Shown: positions 28,105 through 38,620 of the stretch, piece after piece
How positions within the stretch are numbered: the first letter of the stretch is position 1
Layout: each line of letters starts with the position of its first letter
DNA from: Branchinecta lynchi
Taxonomy: Eukaryota; Arthropoda; Branchiopoda; Anostraca; Branchinectidae
Assembly: GCA_023053575.1 (NCBI GenBank)
Contig: JAKZAP010000018.1
Coordinates: 2,294,001-2,358,000 of the forward strand
DNA: 64,000 nucleotides
Direction: 5' to 3'
Notes under the pieces: generated by a model
Databases searched by the model: none
What the model was told of the DNA's origin: nothing
The model's input: the letters and a program-made list of their open reading frames with translations, nothing else
Translations under genes and position numbers: made by a program

Positions 28105-28190
28105 AAACTCACATACATATTTTTATTGATAATATCTAATGTAGCTTTTCTTTCATAATTTAAAACACGGTAAACATTATACAGTACAGG
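27854..28190. repeat. Polinton left TIR, inner part
   Basis: Inverse of 35960-36300. The small protein gene lies within it, so both TIRs carry a copy. Confidence 0.8.
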
Positions 28191-28235
28191 TTGAGCGTCT
28201 TTCAATGTTAAACTTATTTCGATATCTGCAGTTGT

Positions 28236-29452
28236 TCAATTATGTATACTTGATTCGTGTTTGGAAACGTCGAGACTGAATAGTGGATACACTTCTTTAA
28301 ATTCTTCCATACTAAAAACACTATGAGTATCAAATGCTAATTGTTTATAGCCCATATGTATGAATATATTGTATAGATTTGAGTATTTGCATTTCTCATC
28401 GCTAAAATCACATTTGAGTTGTTCTTCTGGATATTTATCCCCATTAATTCTAAGTTCTATGTCTATTAAATTCATCTGATCAAACACCATATTATTCATT
28501 AATTGATTGTTATACTTTTCTTTTTTTTGTAACATTACAACTACTTTTGTTGGATTGTTTCTCCCAGAAATAACTTTCCACGTGTGTTTCTTATTTTGAC
28601 TAAATTCGCTTTTATAAGTATTACATGCTTCCTACATCAGATTACTCTTTCTGCCCTTTGCCAATCACTTTTCCATTTCACTCATCGTTTCAGTACTAGG
28701 AGCTACAATAGGGATCTTCCAGGATACATACTCGGTTACTACTTTCAAATTAGTTTTTCCATTTCTTATAATCATGTTGTTATCATCATTTCTTCTTAGA
28801 AATATTTTATGCGATACACCTCTGAAGAATTGTTTGTTTCCTTTCAAAAACCAAAACAATTCTGATAATGGTAAATACATATTTACTAATTTACTGCTCT
28901 TTGTTCTGTTATTTCATTTTTCAAATCCTTTATTGTAATTATTATTATTTGTCAAACTGACTGTTCCAGTCCCTGCTACTGCTGCATTTGGAGTAAACAA
29001 AGCAACTATAGGATTAATTTCTTTCCCTTGATTATAATCTTTATACGAGAAATGATTTCTTGCCGCACTTCTAGAATAATGATCAGAGTATTCAATCAAG
29101 TTTGTAACGGTAGTTGTAATACCAACATGAATTATTTTTTCAACCGATCATCGTTTATTACATACTCAGCGGTACTGAATAAATTCAAACCATTGTTCGT
29201 CAAAGTAGCAACATCGGTTGCAGCTATATTAGTTCCATTTTCTTTTACTATTCTTACACTAACATCAAGATAACTTTCACTTGGATAGAACCCCGAATCT
29301 AATTTCTTTGTTACAAATTCAAACTCTGATTTATTAGATACGCTCACATCTATTTCTCGAATTTCTTTAAATTCATATTTTACCACTATATCATCAACAA
29401 GCAGTTCGTCAAATATGTTCCACTGCAGAGTAATAATTTTATTTACTGCCAT
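28236..29452 (-). pseudogene. Polinton major capsid protein (double jelly-roll type), frameshifted
   Basis: Minus-strand blocks in order: DDIVVKYEFKEIREIDVSVS, NLFSTAEYVINDD, then in other frames MIEYSDHYSRSAARNHFSYK, MYLPLSELFWFLKGNKQFFR, NGKTNLKVVTEYVSWKIPIV, a lysine-rich stretch, and finally YPEEQLKCDFSDEKCKYSN with TFSMEEFKEVYPLF-like end blocks. The succession (IEYS...YSRSA, PLSxxFxFL...FRGV, PEEQ...CDF, F..VYP.F.LD.SK) is that of Polinton capsid proteins, which form the icosahedral shell. Total length is about 400 codons. At least four frame changes or stops break it, so it cannot yield a full capsid protein. Confidence 0.75.
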
Positions 29453-29482
29453 TTATATGAGAAGGAAATTAATAAATAAAAA

Positions 29483-29700
29483 TTATTTCAAAATCTTCAA
29501 GCCACTTCCAGTCATTAACGTTTTGAATAAGTCTTGGCGTCTTTGATTTAAAATTCTTTCATTTGCACCTAGAAGTTCCTTCAAAGATTTTTGGTTTTGT
29601 ATGACATCAATTAATACTTTATTGTTTAAATCAGTCAAATCTTTCCCATATTAATGGGAAATACTAAAGATTCCATTTCCGTACTGATTTTTATAAAGTA
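29483..29700 (-). pseudogene. Small Polinton ORF of unknown function
   Basis: The minus strand reads STEMESLVFPINMG, then after a single-base shift GKDLTDLNNKVLIDVIQNQ, KELLGANERILNQRR and LFKTLMTGSGLKILK before TAA at 29483. It is charged, helical and about 70 residues, sitting between the capsid protein and the penton-like protein. I do not recognise a function. Confidence 0.4.
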
Positions 29701-29754
29701 ATCGCTTATTATTAATCAACATTTATAAGTAAAATCATTTATTTCATTAGTCCT

Positions 29755-30188
29755 TTAAGCTTTTCTTAAATGCAATACATATCCAACGTTATCTCCATTC
29801 AGATCAATAGGTCTTCCTAATTGATCAGTAATTATCATTCTCAAGGAATAAAGATACTCTTCGTATTGATAGAAAGATAAATTTATTGTCTTGGGTTTTC
29901 AACAATTTGACAACCTGGTTCTGTATTCGGAACAAATGTACAAATTACGTCTGATTTACTTTTGTTTAATATAGAACTGTTCACAAGAGAGCAGTGAATT
30001 TGAATTTTATCTACGCTTCTTGTAATATTCGGAAGCTTTGTATCTTCATTGATTTTCCTAAAAATCTCACTTTCCTTCTCAAATCCTAAATTCTGACACA
30101 AGTCGCTATTAAATCTAAACATGTATTTTTCTTGTAATAAGATTACAAATCTCATTATGCAGGATTTGATGAAATTACAACAGGACAT
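29755..30188 (-). pseudogene. Polinton capsid-associated (penton-like) protein
   Basis: Minus-strand blocks: KYMFRFNSDLCQNLGFEKES, ITRSVDKIQIHCSLVNSSIL, KSDVICTFVPNTEPGCQIVE, then after a stop INLSFYQYEEYLYSLRMIIT, DQLGRPIDLNGDNVGYVLHL and a stop at 29755. The HCSLVNxS, DVICTFVPN and ITDQxGRPIDLNG blocks recur in proteins found beside the protease and capsid gene in invertebrate Polintons. They are considered minor-capsid or penton candidates; the exact role is inferred. One stop (after ENPRQ) interrupts this copy. Confidence 0.6.
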
Positions 30189-30401
30189 TTATCTTTTGGA
30201 GTATCAAAGTACTGACAAAAAATAATAATTAAAACAATCATCATTGTACATTACATTAAGAATTGTAACAACCGAGTGAGTTCCAGGCATTCCACGTTTA
30301 TCATTATTAATTACACCACATTCTATACTATTTATCTGTTTGGGTAGCGTATCTATAGAGAAAAAACCTCTAAAATGCGGCAGACTTCCTAGTTCATCCA
30401 T
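30160..30401 (-). pseudogene. Polinton adenovirus-type cysteine protease, partial and frameshifted
   Basis: The minus strand begins DELGSLPHFRGFFSIDTLPK, then SIECGVINNDKRGMPGTHSV, the catalytic-His environment (GPGTHW in working enzymes; here GTHS), and, after a frame change, QYFDTPKDKCPVVI, the YFDSFG-like block. These enzymes mature capsid proteins. The tryptophan after His is replaced, the Asp block has lost its usual PP sequence, and the Cys-containing end is not clearly present. The protease is therefore decayed. Confidence 0.65.
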
Positions 30402-30424
30402 AATATCAAAATAAGCTATAGGTC

Positions 30425-30893
30425 CTACTTTACTTTTGCTTCTTTTTGAATTACCCCGTTTTTTGAATGGGTTTGTCTACCACGTACGCCATTGCCCACG
30501 ACTCTTTGCGTTCCAGGAAGTTTTAGCGCTCCACCTGTGTTGGTTATTTTATCCGCTATTTTCTTACCAGCGAATGTACCTAAAGCAGCAACGCCGCTTG
30601 TTAAAGCTGCCTTGCCAGGTGTAATTGCTAGTGGTATTGAAAATGGAAGTAATCGACCTTTTTGAGTCGCTTCCCTAATCTGTTTGTATGATATACAATA
30701 TCACAACCTTTGTCATTACTTTTAAGTTTTTCAATTTTATCAATCTGTCGTTTGCGTAAAAGTAGTTTTACTGGTTCTCTTTCATTCTGTTTATTGTGAC
30801 TAACACGAATCTGACATTTTTAGTCAAAACATTCTTCAGCTTCGCTTTTTGTAGACTTGATAAATAAACTGTATATTCAAATTTTCCATCCAT
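30425..30893 (-). pseudogene. Polinton small basic/virion-associated protein, frameshifted
   Basis: The minus strand starts at ATG 30893 (MDGKFEYTVYLSSLQKAKLK, NVLTKNVRFVLVTI), shows stops, and ends IPLAITPGKAALTSGVAALG, TFAGKKIADKITNTGGALKL and a Gly/Arg/Lys-rich tail stopping at 30425. A basic N-terminal unit plus an Ala/Gly-rich helix and basic tail recurs as a small gene next to the protease in invertebrate Polintons. A virion core or minor capsid role is suspected from position, but I infer no specific function. Confidence 0.45.
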
Positions 30894-30904
30894 TTATTAG
30901 AGAA

Positions 30905-31560
30905 TTAGTTTATCTTATATAACTTTTTAACAGCAATCATTTTTTCTATTCTGGAAACGAATGGTTTTTCAACAGGTTTTAGCTCTAGAAGCCTTTTTAA
31001 AATATTTACTAATGCTCTTTCAATATTATTGATATGGATTTGTTGGTCAGCAATCTTTGCTTCAATTATATTGTTATGGGTGTGTTGACCAAGAAGCTTT
31101 TTGTCATAATCTAAAATATTCGTAGTTAACGTTGCTAAATTAGCAGCATCACTTTTGTTTCTAGGGTTTTGAACATTTGTTATCAATTTGTTCTCAGCGT
31201 CAAATTCTTTCTCATTAACTCGAGTTATTTCTTTTACAAATAATCCTTTATCTTTAATCCTTACCAATAAATTATCAGGAGAATAATGTACAGCAGTTAA
31301 TCAGTTGATATCTTCGCTAAAATACTGATTTGCCCCCACTTGTTCTGCAGTAATTTTCTTCTTTAAATTGATTCAAATAATAGTCATGGATCTAAAACTG
31401 ATAGCATCCTGGTCTGCTTTCACATCCCCTAAATTAACAATTCTCTTATCTTGTAGGTTAATATTACCTTTGTCATCAGTAACTCTATTTTCATTCGATT
31501 CGTTACTAACCTTTTTTCCAACAGTACAGAACTTATTCATTTATAACAGAACGAAATTAT
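30905..31560 (-). pseudogene. Polinton fiber-like protein with NLGD/VQNP repeat motifs
   Basis: The minus strand gives INLQDKRIVNLGDVKADQDA, then ISFRSM, a disturbed stretch, then KLITNVQNPRNKSDAANLAT and a C-terminal coiled coil (ADQQIHINNIERALVNILKR). The motif ...I.NL.DP....DAVN is shared with phage tail fibres and with viral attachment proteins, where it joins shaft repeats. In a Polinton this suggests a fiber- or spike-like structural protein. Two frame interruptions occur between 31270 and 31500. The assignment is by motif only. Confidence 0.5.
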
Positions 31561-32161
31561 CTAGTAAACTTTTCAAAGTTTTTTCTATAAATCGAATCTT
31601 TATCATTTGTTTTTAAATCAATAAAGAAAAATCCGTAACCTATATTAGATACATGATTTTGTCTGATTAATTTTATTTCTTTTGGATTAGAGCACTGAAA
31701 GAATGCGAAATAATTGCATTGAAGTCTTACCACCTTTGGGGTTTTATGATAGCTCTGTGACAAATAAACAATTGAGGCATTTTTCTTTCTTCCTCTTATG
31801 AATAAGTCTTCTATTTTCTTCTGGTCTTTTCCAGTATCAAAATCATGAAAGATTATCAAGTTTTGGTATTTAGGGTCTAGGTCGTCAACATCAATAATAT
31901 ATTCAGGTCATTACTTACTAATAAAATAGTCGCTTTACAATTTGATTGCAAAGTGTTTAAATTGTCTATAAGGTATTTATATTTATCTTCTTCAAGATCT
32001 TTTGCATACAAATATATTCGGTTGAAACAAATGAATTCATAAATTAAGTTCAAGAGTAGATTGGTTTTTCCTGTTCCAGAACTTCCACAAATTAATAATC
32101 TAAATGGCCATAGAGGTGCAAGTTTGTTTTTATTCTGAACTATTCTTTTCACCAAAGTCAT
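31557..32161 (-). pseudogene. Polinton genome-packaging ATPase (FtsK/A32-like), frameshifted
   Basis: The minus strand starts TLVKRIVQNKNKLAPLWPFR, then LLICGSSGTGKTNLLLNLIY, a Walker A P-loop (GSSGTGKT at ~32085-32062). After a frame change near 31905 it continues YQNLIIFHDFDTGKDQKKIE (Walker B-like hydrophobic stretch ending HDF), LFIRGRKKNASIVYLSQSYH and KTPKVVRLQCNYFAFF, the sensor region of A32-type ATPases (RGRHKN..IYLSQSYF.TPK). These pump DNA into capsids. About 200 codons, the usual size. The single shift disables it. Confidence 0.8.
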
Positions 32162-32224
32162 ACACTTTGATCAGAGCTTTTTGACGAATTTATCAAGCAA
32201 AAATTTGTATTATAAGATTTACCA

Positions 32225-32410
32225 ACTTCATACTTAAATTTTAACTAAATACTTGATTTTTTTAACTATATACTTGAATTGTTTAACTATATACTTGAAT
32301 TATTTAATTATATACTTGAATTATATAACTGTATAATTGAATTGCTTAACTATATACTTGAATTGCTTAACTATATACTTGAAATTTTTTAACTATATAC
32401 TTGAATTGTT
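32225..32410 (+). repeat. 22-23 bp A+T-rich tandem repeat in the Polinton (TAACTATATACTTGAATTG)
   Basis: About eight units of AACTATATACTTGAATTG(C/T)TT with small changes run from ~32225 to 32410, filling the gap between the polymerase stop and the ATPase start. It looks like simple tandem expansion after the genes decayed. Confidence 0.8.
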
Positions 32411-35400
32411 AATGTTTATAACCTAAAGGCAAAGTTGTAAACTTATCGCTTGATACATTTCTTTTATCATCCTTTGGATCTAATGCTTTTTTATTGTGTT
32501 CTATTAGGAATATATTGTGTTTGTATGATCGTAAATTATATTGGGTTACGGAAAGGTTTTCGATATTTCCAAACAGTACATCCTTATAGTTTTGAATCGT
32601 GATTTTATCTTTAACGATATTCGTTTTTATTCCTTCCAGATTTTTGCTAGCTTTTGATTGATCTTGATAATCCTTTAGATAAGCATATACTTTTTGATCT
32701 TTATCCAACAAACTCTGTCATAGCCTCTCCACCTAATTCATCTTTCATCATTCCTATAACTTTCTTATTTATTTTAGGAAATCCATATGGTTTCATAATC
32801 AGATGTATCAAATCTCTCATTCAAATCCTGTTTCCTAATATCATATTTAAAACTGTCAGTGTCCATATAACACAAATCAAGTTTATCTCCATATTTAGGA
32901 TTTATATAATCATAATGGAATTCATCCATCAGTAGCTTTGATAGTTCCAAAACAACAAAGCCGATGTACATTGGTTTGTCTAAATTTGTCTTTTCCTTCG
33001 AAATTCTTGCCTCTGAAAAGTTTTCAATGAAAATTATTTCAGATTTAAAGTTGAGTTTCTTTATTATTTTGTCTCTTGTTTTATTATCAGTTATTGTTTC
33101 CATAACCGCTCGCTTCCTTGTGTTTTCCATAGTTTTTCCAAAGCAATCATTATTCATAAGCTGAAAGAAATCCTTTTCAAAGTCATTTGTACCTTTAGTT
33201 CTAAGGGCTGTGTTGTGATCTATATATCCTTTTAAGTAAGCACTTTCAGTGAATCCTAGCATTCTGTGTACTCTTTTCAATATCAGACCTTTTTGTAAAT
33301 AGAATTCTAGATTCCTGTGGTGAACTACATAATTGTGCTTTACTAATAATGTGGTACAAAGCTTAACATTAAAATGTTAGGTGCTAATCTTAAATCTGTG
33401 TGTAACTCGTGTAGTTCTCTTGGATATTCAAAATGTACTTCATATATAGCAACCAAATTCTATAACTTAATCACCGACTTAATATGATTTTTTAGATCGC
33501 TGTAATACTCGACTGCTTCATATTCATTCCTTTCTTTCAAATCATCCGGTATTGAAATGAATTGGATATCATTCGCTGGTAAATTTTGCGACATTGCCCA
33601 CCCATATAAATTATTTTTATCTAAATATATTAAATAATTAGATGGATTACTCTTATTATAATTACTCATATATTTACTATTTGCTTTTGAGTATCTCTTT
33701 ATACATTGCGATACACCATCTCTTATCCCCTTTTCAATGAATGTATACATGTCTTCCTTCGAGAATAACGGTAATTCTACTTTCGAATGTTTTAGGAAAG
33801 CATCCCACGTTAATCCAGGAGCTGAGAAGTAATGAAGTGGATCCAAATCATAATTATGTATACAAACATTTCTGAAATTCTCTACAATATCCGACAGTAT
33901 TAAAACATCACTTTTCAGGTATAACTTGGTATAATCAAGTAATGTTTCACAGTTAAATTGTCTCCATATAGATACCGCTCTTTTATAATCACTTTTGTTA
34001 ATACCTTTCCCTGTCACCCTAGGATAGAAGCTTTCTATTGGTCTAACTTTGTACAATTCATTTTATCGAAACTATCTACGAATTCGTAGGGATATACCCT
34101 TTTTCTAATTATTTCTTTGAATTCATCATCGTTTTTGATATTGTTAGATGGGAACTTGAAATTCTTTCTGACAGGATTACAGGATACTTTGCAATCACAT
34201 TTTGCTAAATTTGCGGACACTTTGTCTAAAGATGAAGCCATAAATCTAATTGAATCTATAAAACCGGATCTCATATTTTATTTCCGTATCAGCCTTTCTA
34301 ATATTTACTGATTTCGAGAATGATATGAAACTTTCTGCACTTTCAAAAATTCCATTATTATGCATCAATTCTCTAACAAATAAATGGGAATCATATTTTG
34401 ATAAATTATGCATTACCACAGGGATATGCTTGGGAATCCTGTATTTCATATTACATTCAGCAAGAGAAAATCCTCTATATTCTCCTGTCATGTTATCTTG
34501 ATCAAAGTGAGGATTTTCAGTAATTTCGGTTTTGCAGATATGACAAGTCTTATTAATTAGTTTATTCCATTTTTTTGCAATTTCTGCATTGGTATAACTG
34601 TGGTTTCTTTGTCTGCTTTCATAGTTGTTTGCAATTTCTGTGGATATTTTTGTAATCGCTTTAACAAAATGTTCCGCAGCATCTTCACCGAAACAGTCAC
34701 AGTATTTGTTCTGGTTTGAATCAAACGAATAACATACCTGAATTCCGTATGCATGGTTTTTGTTCAGCCACTTTTATTGTTTTCTTTCCGTGTACTTGAT
34801 TGTATTCTTCATTATAGGACTCAAAGTCTGCTATTATGCAATAAGGTACTTTCATTTGTTTTGCAATATTTTTATAGTGTATACTTGAACCTTTAGGAGG
34901 CATTATAATACCAGGATTTTCGCAATTATTTTTACTTTCATGTTTTTCAAAGTGTTCTTCCTATTTAAAATGTCTTCCGCAATAAGTGCAGAAGTATGTT
35001 TTAGTTTTCTTTTTAGAGATTTGACGACCAACTAATCTGCTCAGATCCCTTACCAGTACGTAATCATTATCGAAATACAGTATATTAATAACATGTTTAG
35101 CTGTTTTCCCATTGACTGTACTTTTTAGTATCAGACTTCTGATAATTTTCTCTTTTTCAATTTGAAATAAACAAATCTAAATGGTGTATCTATTTTCGAA
35201 CTTGTGTATATCTTCTGTATCCATTGGGAAGTTGGTAATCCCTTTGAAATCGAATTCGTGTTCATATTGTTTGTATTTGGAAGCTCTTTCCGCATGAGTT
35301 TTAGCTGGATATAGATTTGCTAAGATTGACCAAAGAAATCATTTCTGATCGCTATTTTCAATATTCAGGCAATCTCTTTTATTTTTAACGAAATCTGGTA

Positions 35401-35560
35401 GTGTTTTACAACGTCCACCCATATAGGATTCTATTCGAGTCATCCGATAATCAATTCTTTCGTATCAACGGAACTGTAGTCCTGATCGAGGGGTATTATT
35501 TAAAGAACCAAGTCTCTTGGTATTATCATCTAGATGATTATGAAGAAGTACGCTATTTTT
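32409..35560 (-). pseudogene. Polinton protein-primed DNA polymerase B, broken into several frames
   Basis: Minus-strand blocks in order: YFCTYCGRHFK with a His pair (zinc-finger-like, ~35000), PYCIIADFESYNEEYN (Exo I, ~34850), IPVVMHNLSKYDSHLF (Exo II, ~34420), FIDSIRFMASSLDKVS (~34250), CETLLDYTKLYLKSDVLILS (~33940), DPLHYFSAPGLTWDAFLK, YLIYLDKNNLYGWAMSQNLP (PolA/motif A, ~33610), NNDCFGKTMENTRKRAV (PolB, ~33130), LDLCYMDTDSFKYDI (PolC, ~32870) and a C-terminal KYDxK-like region ending at 32409. This is the protein-primed family of Polintons and linear plasmids. Most catalytic residues are visible, but stops and shifts at about ten places preclude function. A diverged fragment of the same gene is at 14812-15144. 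Confidence 0.85.
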
Positions 35561-35599
35561 ATTAATGTTGTATTAAATCTGTAAAAGTCAAGAGAAATG

Positions 35600-35850
35600 A
35601 CCAAAAATATAAATTTTTTGCAAAACCTCCCACCCCAGACTCTGAAGATTGAAGATGTTTAATGTGTCGTCTTATTTTTTTTTTGTGAGTCTGGGGTGCC
35701 CCGTGAGGGGAGCAAACCCTCTGAGTTTTTTTTTTGCCATCGCTTACCATTAACCTCAAGTCGATGGTGGGATTCGATCTCACGACATTGTTGATTCCGT
35801 GGTTAATCTAAGATTTGCAGCATCTTAGACCACTACGCCAACGGAGCCTG
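35600..35850 (-). repeat. tRNA-derived SINE head in the Polinton
   Basis: On the minus strand from ~35848: GGCTCCGTTGGCGTAGTGG (A box TGGCGTAGTGG), then GAGATCGAATCCCACC (B box), a Pol III promoter of tRNA type. The acceptor stem cannot pair, so it is a SINE head and not a tRNA. A body with CACGGGGCACCCCAGACTC and its near repeat GAGTCTGGGGTGGGAGG extends to ~35600. It sits just inside the right TIR, where the missing integrase might have been. Confidence 0.6.
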
Positions 35851-35959
35851 CAAAATATCCGCAACGAATGTTTTGTGATGTGAATACTAATGCGCAATGA
35901 GATTTCCTATTTTTTTTGTTACCTTGAGAGCTTTATACGTTGAGGAGATTTCAATGATT

Positions 35960-36597
35960 ACGCTCAACCTGTACCGTATAATGTTTACTATGTTCTATAT
36001 TATGAAAGAAAAGCTACATTAGATATTATCAATAAAAAATATGTATGTGAGTTTGTGAGTTTGGATTTTTATTTGATAAAATCATCCGCTAATAAATGGA
36101 GTCCACAAAGGAAGTTTTGAATACAATTAGAATAGACAAATACAATGAGACAATCTAAAAAGAATCATTGGTATTAGGAAAGAAATATAATGTACATAAA
36201 ATGAGAATTGCTAAAACAAAATATGGTGATAAGTTGGTAGTAGTCATTGAATCATAATGACAAACCATGTGATTTGTTTATAACTTAGAAATATAATGCT
36301 ATTGCTAACGAGTTGCTATAAAGACAAATCTAGTTTTGCAACCGATTGTACGGGAAAACAAGAACAAAGAAACATATTTGGATTTAGAACAGTTTACTCA
36401 GTAGTAGTGTATAGGATACCGTTATTTTTGTATGGTATATATATCAATGGTTTATTGAGATAAAAGGGTAATATGTTCATTTCTGGAGGCCTTTATTTTT
36501 AAATTAGCAAAATATATTTTTTTTAGAAAAGGGGGTTAATTTGATATAATATATGTTAAAATTGGTAAATTTCATGTAATTATGGGTTTATTCTATT
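35960..36597. repeat. Polinton right terminal inverted repeat
   Basis: Inverse of the left TIR. It includes a decayed second copy of the small TIR gene (~36060-36320, with several stops) and an A+T-rich outer half ending GGGTTTATTCTATTG. Confidence 0.85.
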
Positions 36598-36599
36598 GA

Positions 36600-36890
36600 G
36601 TCTAGATCCTAGAAAAACGGGTCATGGTAGGTCTACAGTTTAAAAAAGTGTCATTTTCTGATTCAGAATGTCCTAAATACCCCTAAGACGTGTGTTCCTT
36701 GGCTGATACAGCAATTTGATTTTTAGGGTCTAGACCCTAGGTAAACGGGTCAAGGTAGGTCAAAAGTATAAAAAAGTGTCATTTTCTGATACATAATGCT
36801 CAAAAAAACCCTAAAACGTGTTTTTCTTGGCTGATACAGAAATTTAAGTTTTTGGGTCTAGACCCTAGGGAAACGGGTCAGGGGCTACGT
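36600..36890 (+). repeat. ~128-bp direct repeats containing GGGTCTAGACCCTAGG palindrome
   Basis: Three diverged units: GTCTAGACCCTAG...AACGGGTCA, then AAAAAAGTGTCATTTTCTGAT, then CGTGTTTTTCTTGGCTGATACAG-like. The unit recurs in reverse orientation at 37130-37260 (ACTGTGTCAGCCAAGAAGCA), so the two blocks face each other around the CACGTG repeat. Confidence 0.7.
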
Positions 36891-37130
36891 ACGTGCTAAA
36901 GCAGGTGGTGTTGAGACCACGTGACAAAGCACATGATAAAGCACGTGGTATATTCGCACCACGTAATAAAGCACGTGGTGTGAGAACACAAATTCACTCT
37001 ACGCTCAGATTGGTTACATTTTTCTCGTGTTTCGAAAGGTTAAAATTGCGAAAGGAGCCGAAATTTTTTTGTCACGGTTAAGGTTTTCACACATGGGGAA
37101 CGCAAATATGGAATTAACTCTGGCCCCTGA
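36890..37130 (+). repeat. CACGTG-rich spacer between inverted 128-bp repeat blocks
   Basis: Irregular units of AAAGCACGTGGTGT(G/A) type alternate with GCACCACGTAATAAAGC. They are related to the 42-bp satellite starting at 37380. Confidence 0.55.
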
Positions 37131-37260
37131 ATTTTCCTTGACCCTTTGCGGTCCTACGGTCTAGACCCTAAATATTGAAACTACTGTGTCAGCCAAGAAG
37201 CACAGTTTTGTGGGGTATTTTGTGATCCAGAATGTTCAAAATACCCCAAAAAACTGTGTT
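37130..37260 (-). repeat. Inverted copy of the ~128-bp repeat
   Basis: On the minus strand this gives TTGGCTGACACAGTAGTTTC and GGGTCTAGACCGTAGGACCG, matching 36600-36890. Confidence 0.65.
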
Positions 37261-37379
37261 TTTAACCTTTGGAAACACGAGCAAAATGTAACCAACGCTT
37301 TCTCTTAATATTCTTGATTTTTACAATACACCACGATCTAAAACGCATGGTGTATTTACACAGCGATACATTACACGTG

Positions 37380-37690
37380 GTTAAAAGTCACCACCTGACC
37401 AAGCACCTCTATTGTCACGCGATGGATTTACATCACGTGACAGAGGATGGGACAAAGCACATGGTGTAAATGCACCACGTGACAGAGGACGTGACAAAGC
37501 ACATGGTGTAAATGCACCACGTGACAGAGGACGTGATAAAGCTTGGTGTGAACACTTCACATCACATGGCAGAGGACGTGACACATGACGTCGAGTAGTT
37601 GCACCACACGACGGAGGACGTGACAAAGCACATGGTGTAAATACACCACGTACAGAGGACGTGACAAAGCAGGTGGTGTACACTGTGCAT
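37380..37690 (+). repeat. 42-bp tandem satellite with CACGTG palindromes
   Basis: AAGCACATGGTGTAAATGCA begins at 37455 and 37497, a 42-bp spacing. The unit is ...CCACGTGACAGAGGACGTGACAAAGCACATGGTGTAAATGCA..., about seven copies with increasing divergence. The E-box CACGTG occurs in most. On the minus strand it can be read as a 14-residue repeat (SRPLSRGAFTPCAL), but this is a consequence of period 42 being a multiple of 3. Confidence 0.75.
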
Positions 37691-38620
37691 GCAACACCTG
37701 ATTAAGCAGTTTCTCTATCATGTGATGTAGGATGGTCTTTTGACCCGATCCACCTTCCATACTTGTCAGAGCTTCGTTCACATAAATTTTTGAGCCTCGG
37801 AGACCAGCAGGACGGCACAACACTTCTTCAGGTATATTCATCGTGGAAAAGGTAACTTGTAACACAGAGTTGTCACCTAACCTTGGGTCAAGACGCATAA
37901 CGTTGCAATACGATTCAGGTGTTAAACTCAATTCCAGTTTCTCATGTAACAGTTGAGAGACCTTGGAGGGCAATGATGAGATGTCCCCAACTGTAGATTG
38001 AAAACCATGAATGACTACAGTCGCTGCTAGATTTTTTTGCGGTAAATCGTCAATTGCAGACTCTAGTTTGTCAATGCGGACACTTCCAAATTATAACTGG
38101 GACTGGATGCAGTTGATCAGTTTCTCCATCTTTGATATCTGGCTGAAAAACCCAGTTTCAATAGCTTTGTAAACGGACTGAGAAATCTGGTCCTGTAAAT
38201 CCCTCGGAAGGATTTGACCACCTAGAGCTACCCGTCGAAGTTCTTCATCAACTGCAGATCTAATGTCCGACTGCAAGTTAGCTTTGAAGTTCGAGACTTC
38301 TGACTGAACTGTAGTAAAGGACGACGTGATAGCAATTGGTCCTTGAGATCCAGAGAGAACAGGTTAGTCATCCAGTTGTTCATTATCACAATCTCTAAGC
38401 GCAATTTGGACATTCTTCCGTTTCTCGTACAAAAAAAGGTCAGAGGAGTTTTTTGTTTTGGTCCCAGAACAGACAACTTCATGCTGTAAACTTTTCTTGG
38501 TCTTGATCATTTTGATAACCTTGACAGGCCATAGTTTATAATGGGAAAAACTCGCCAACGCCTTTTGTCCCAGTTGTATCATTTGGAGAACTGAGCAATC
38601 AGTGGGAATGACAAACTAAA
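37690..38620 (-). pseudogene. LINE ORF1 remnant (coiled coil and RRM-like region)
   Basis: The minus strand from ~38580 gives a lysine-rich start, then a coiled-coil stretch (SQSVYKAIETGFFSQISKME), RIDKLESAIDDLPQKN, AATVVIHGFQS and then VSQLLHEKLELSLTPESYCN, LRGSKIYVNEALTSMEGG. This is the order of many LINE ORF1 proteins: coiled coil, IxxLE.xxR motif, RRM-like core and LKGxxIYINEDLT end. Several frame changes occur. It continues into the 42-bp satellite, where it ends. No ORF2 is adjacent, so it is a solitary remnant. Confidence 0.65.

Larger units (their letters stand above)
15495..36597. mobile_element. Polinton/Maverick, decayed, with ~630-bp terminal inverted repeats
   Basis: Excluding the Gypsy insertion, the element is about 9 kb. 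Its left TIR is 15495-15784 plus 27854-28190, and its right TIR is ~35960-36597. The two match closely in inverse orientation through GTATCCTATACACTACTACT, the small-gene coding stretch and the A+T-rich end. All recognised genes are on the minus strand: DNA polymerase B, packaging ATPase, fiber-like protein, basic protein, protease, penton-like protein, a small ORF and major capsid protein. No integrase is visible, although a complete Polinton normally has one. Every large gene has stops or frameshifts. I could not find a 6-bp target duplication, so the exact ends are approximate. Confidence 0.85.

Noticed and set aside
35765..35850. A functional tRNA gene on the minus strand
   Set aside because: The A- and B-box sequences are present, but the acceptor arms cannot pair and the spacing is too long. 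It is a SINE head.
37381..37683. A minus-strand ORF with a 14-residue repeat
   Set aside because: A 42-bp satellite unit is a multiple of three and keeps a frame open by itself. No start context or known motif supports a gene.
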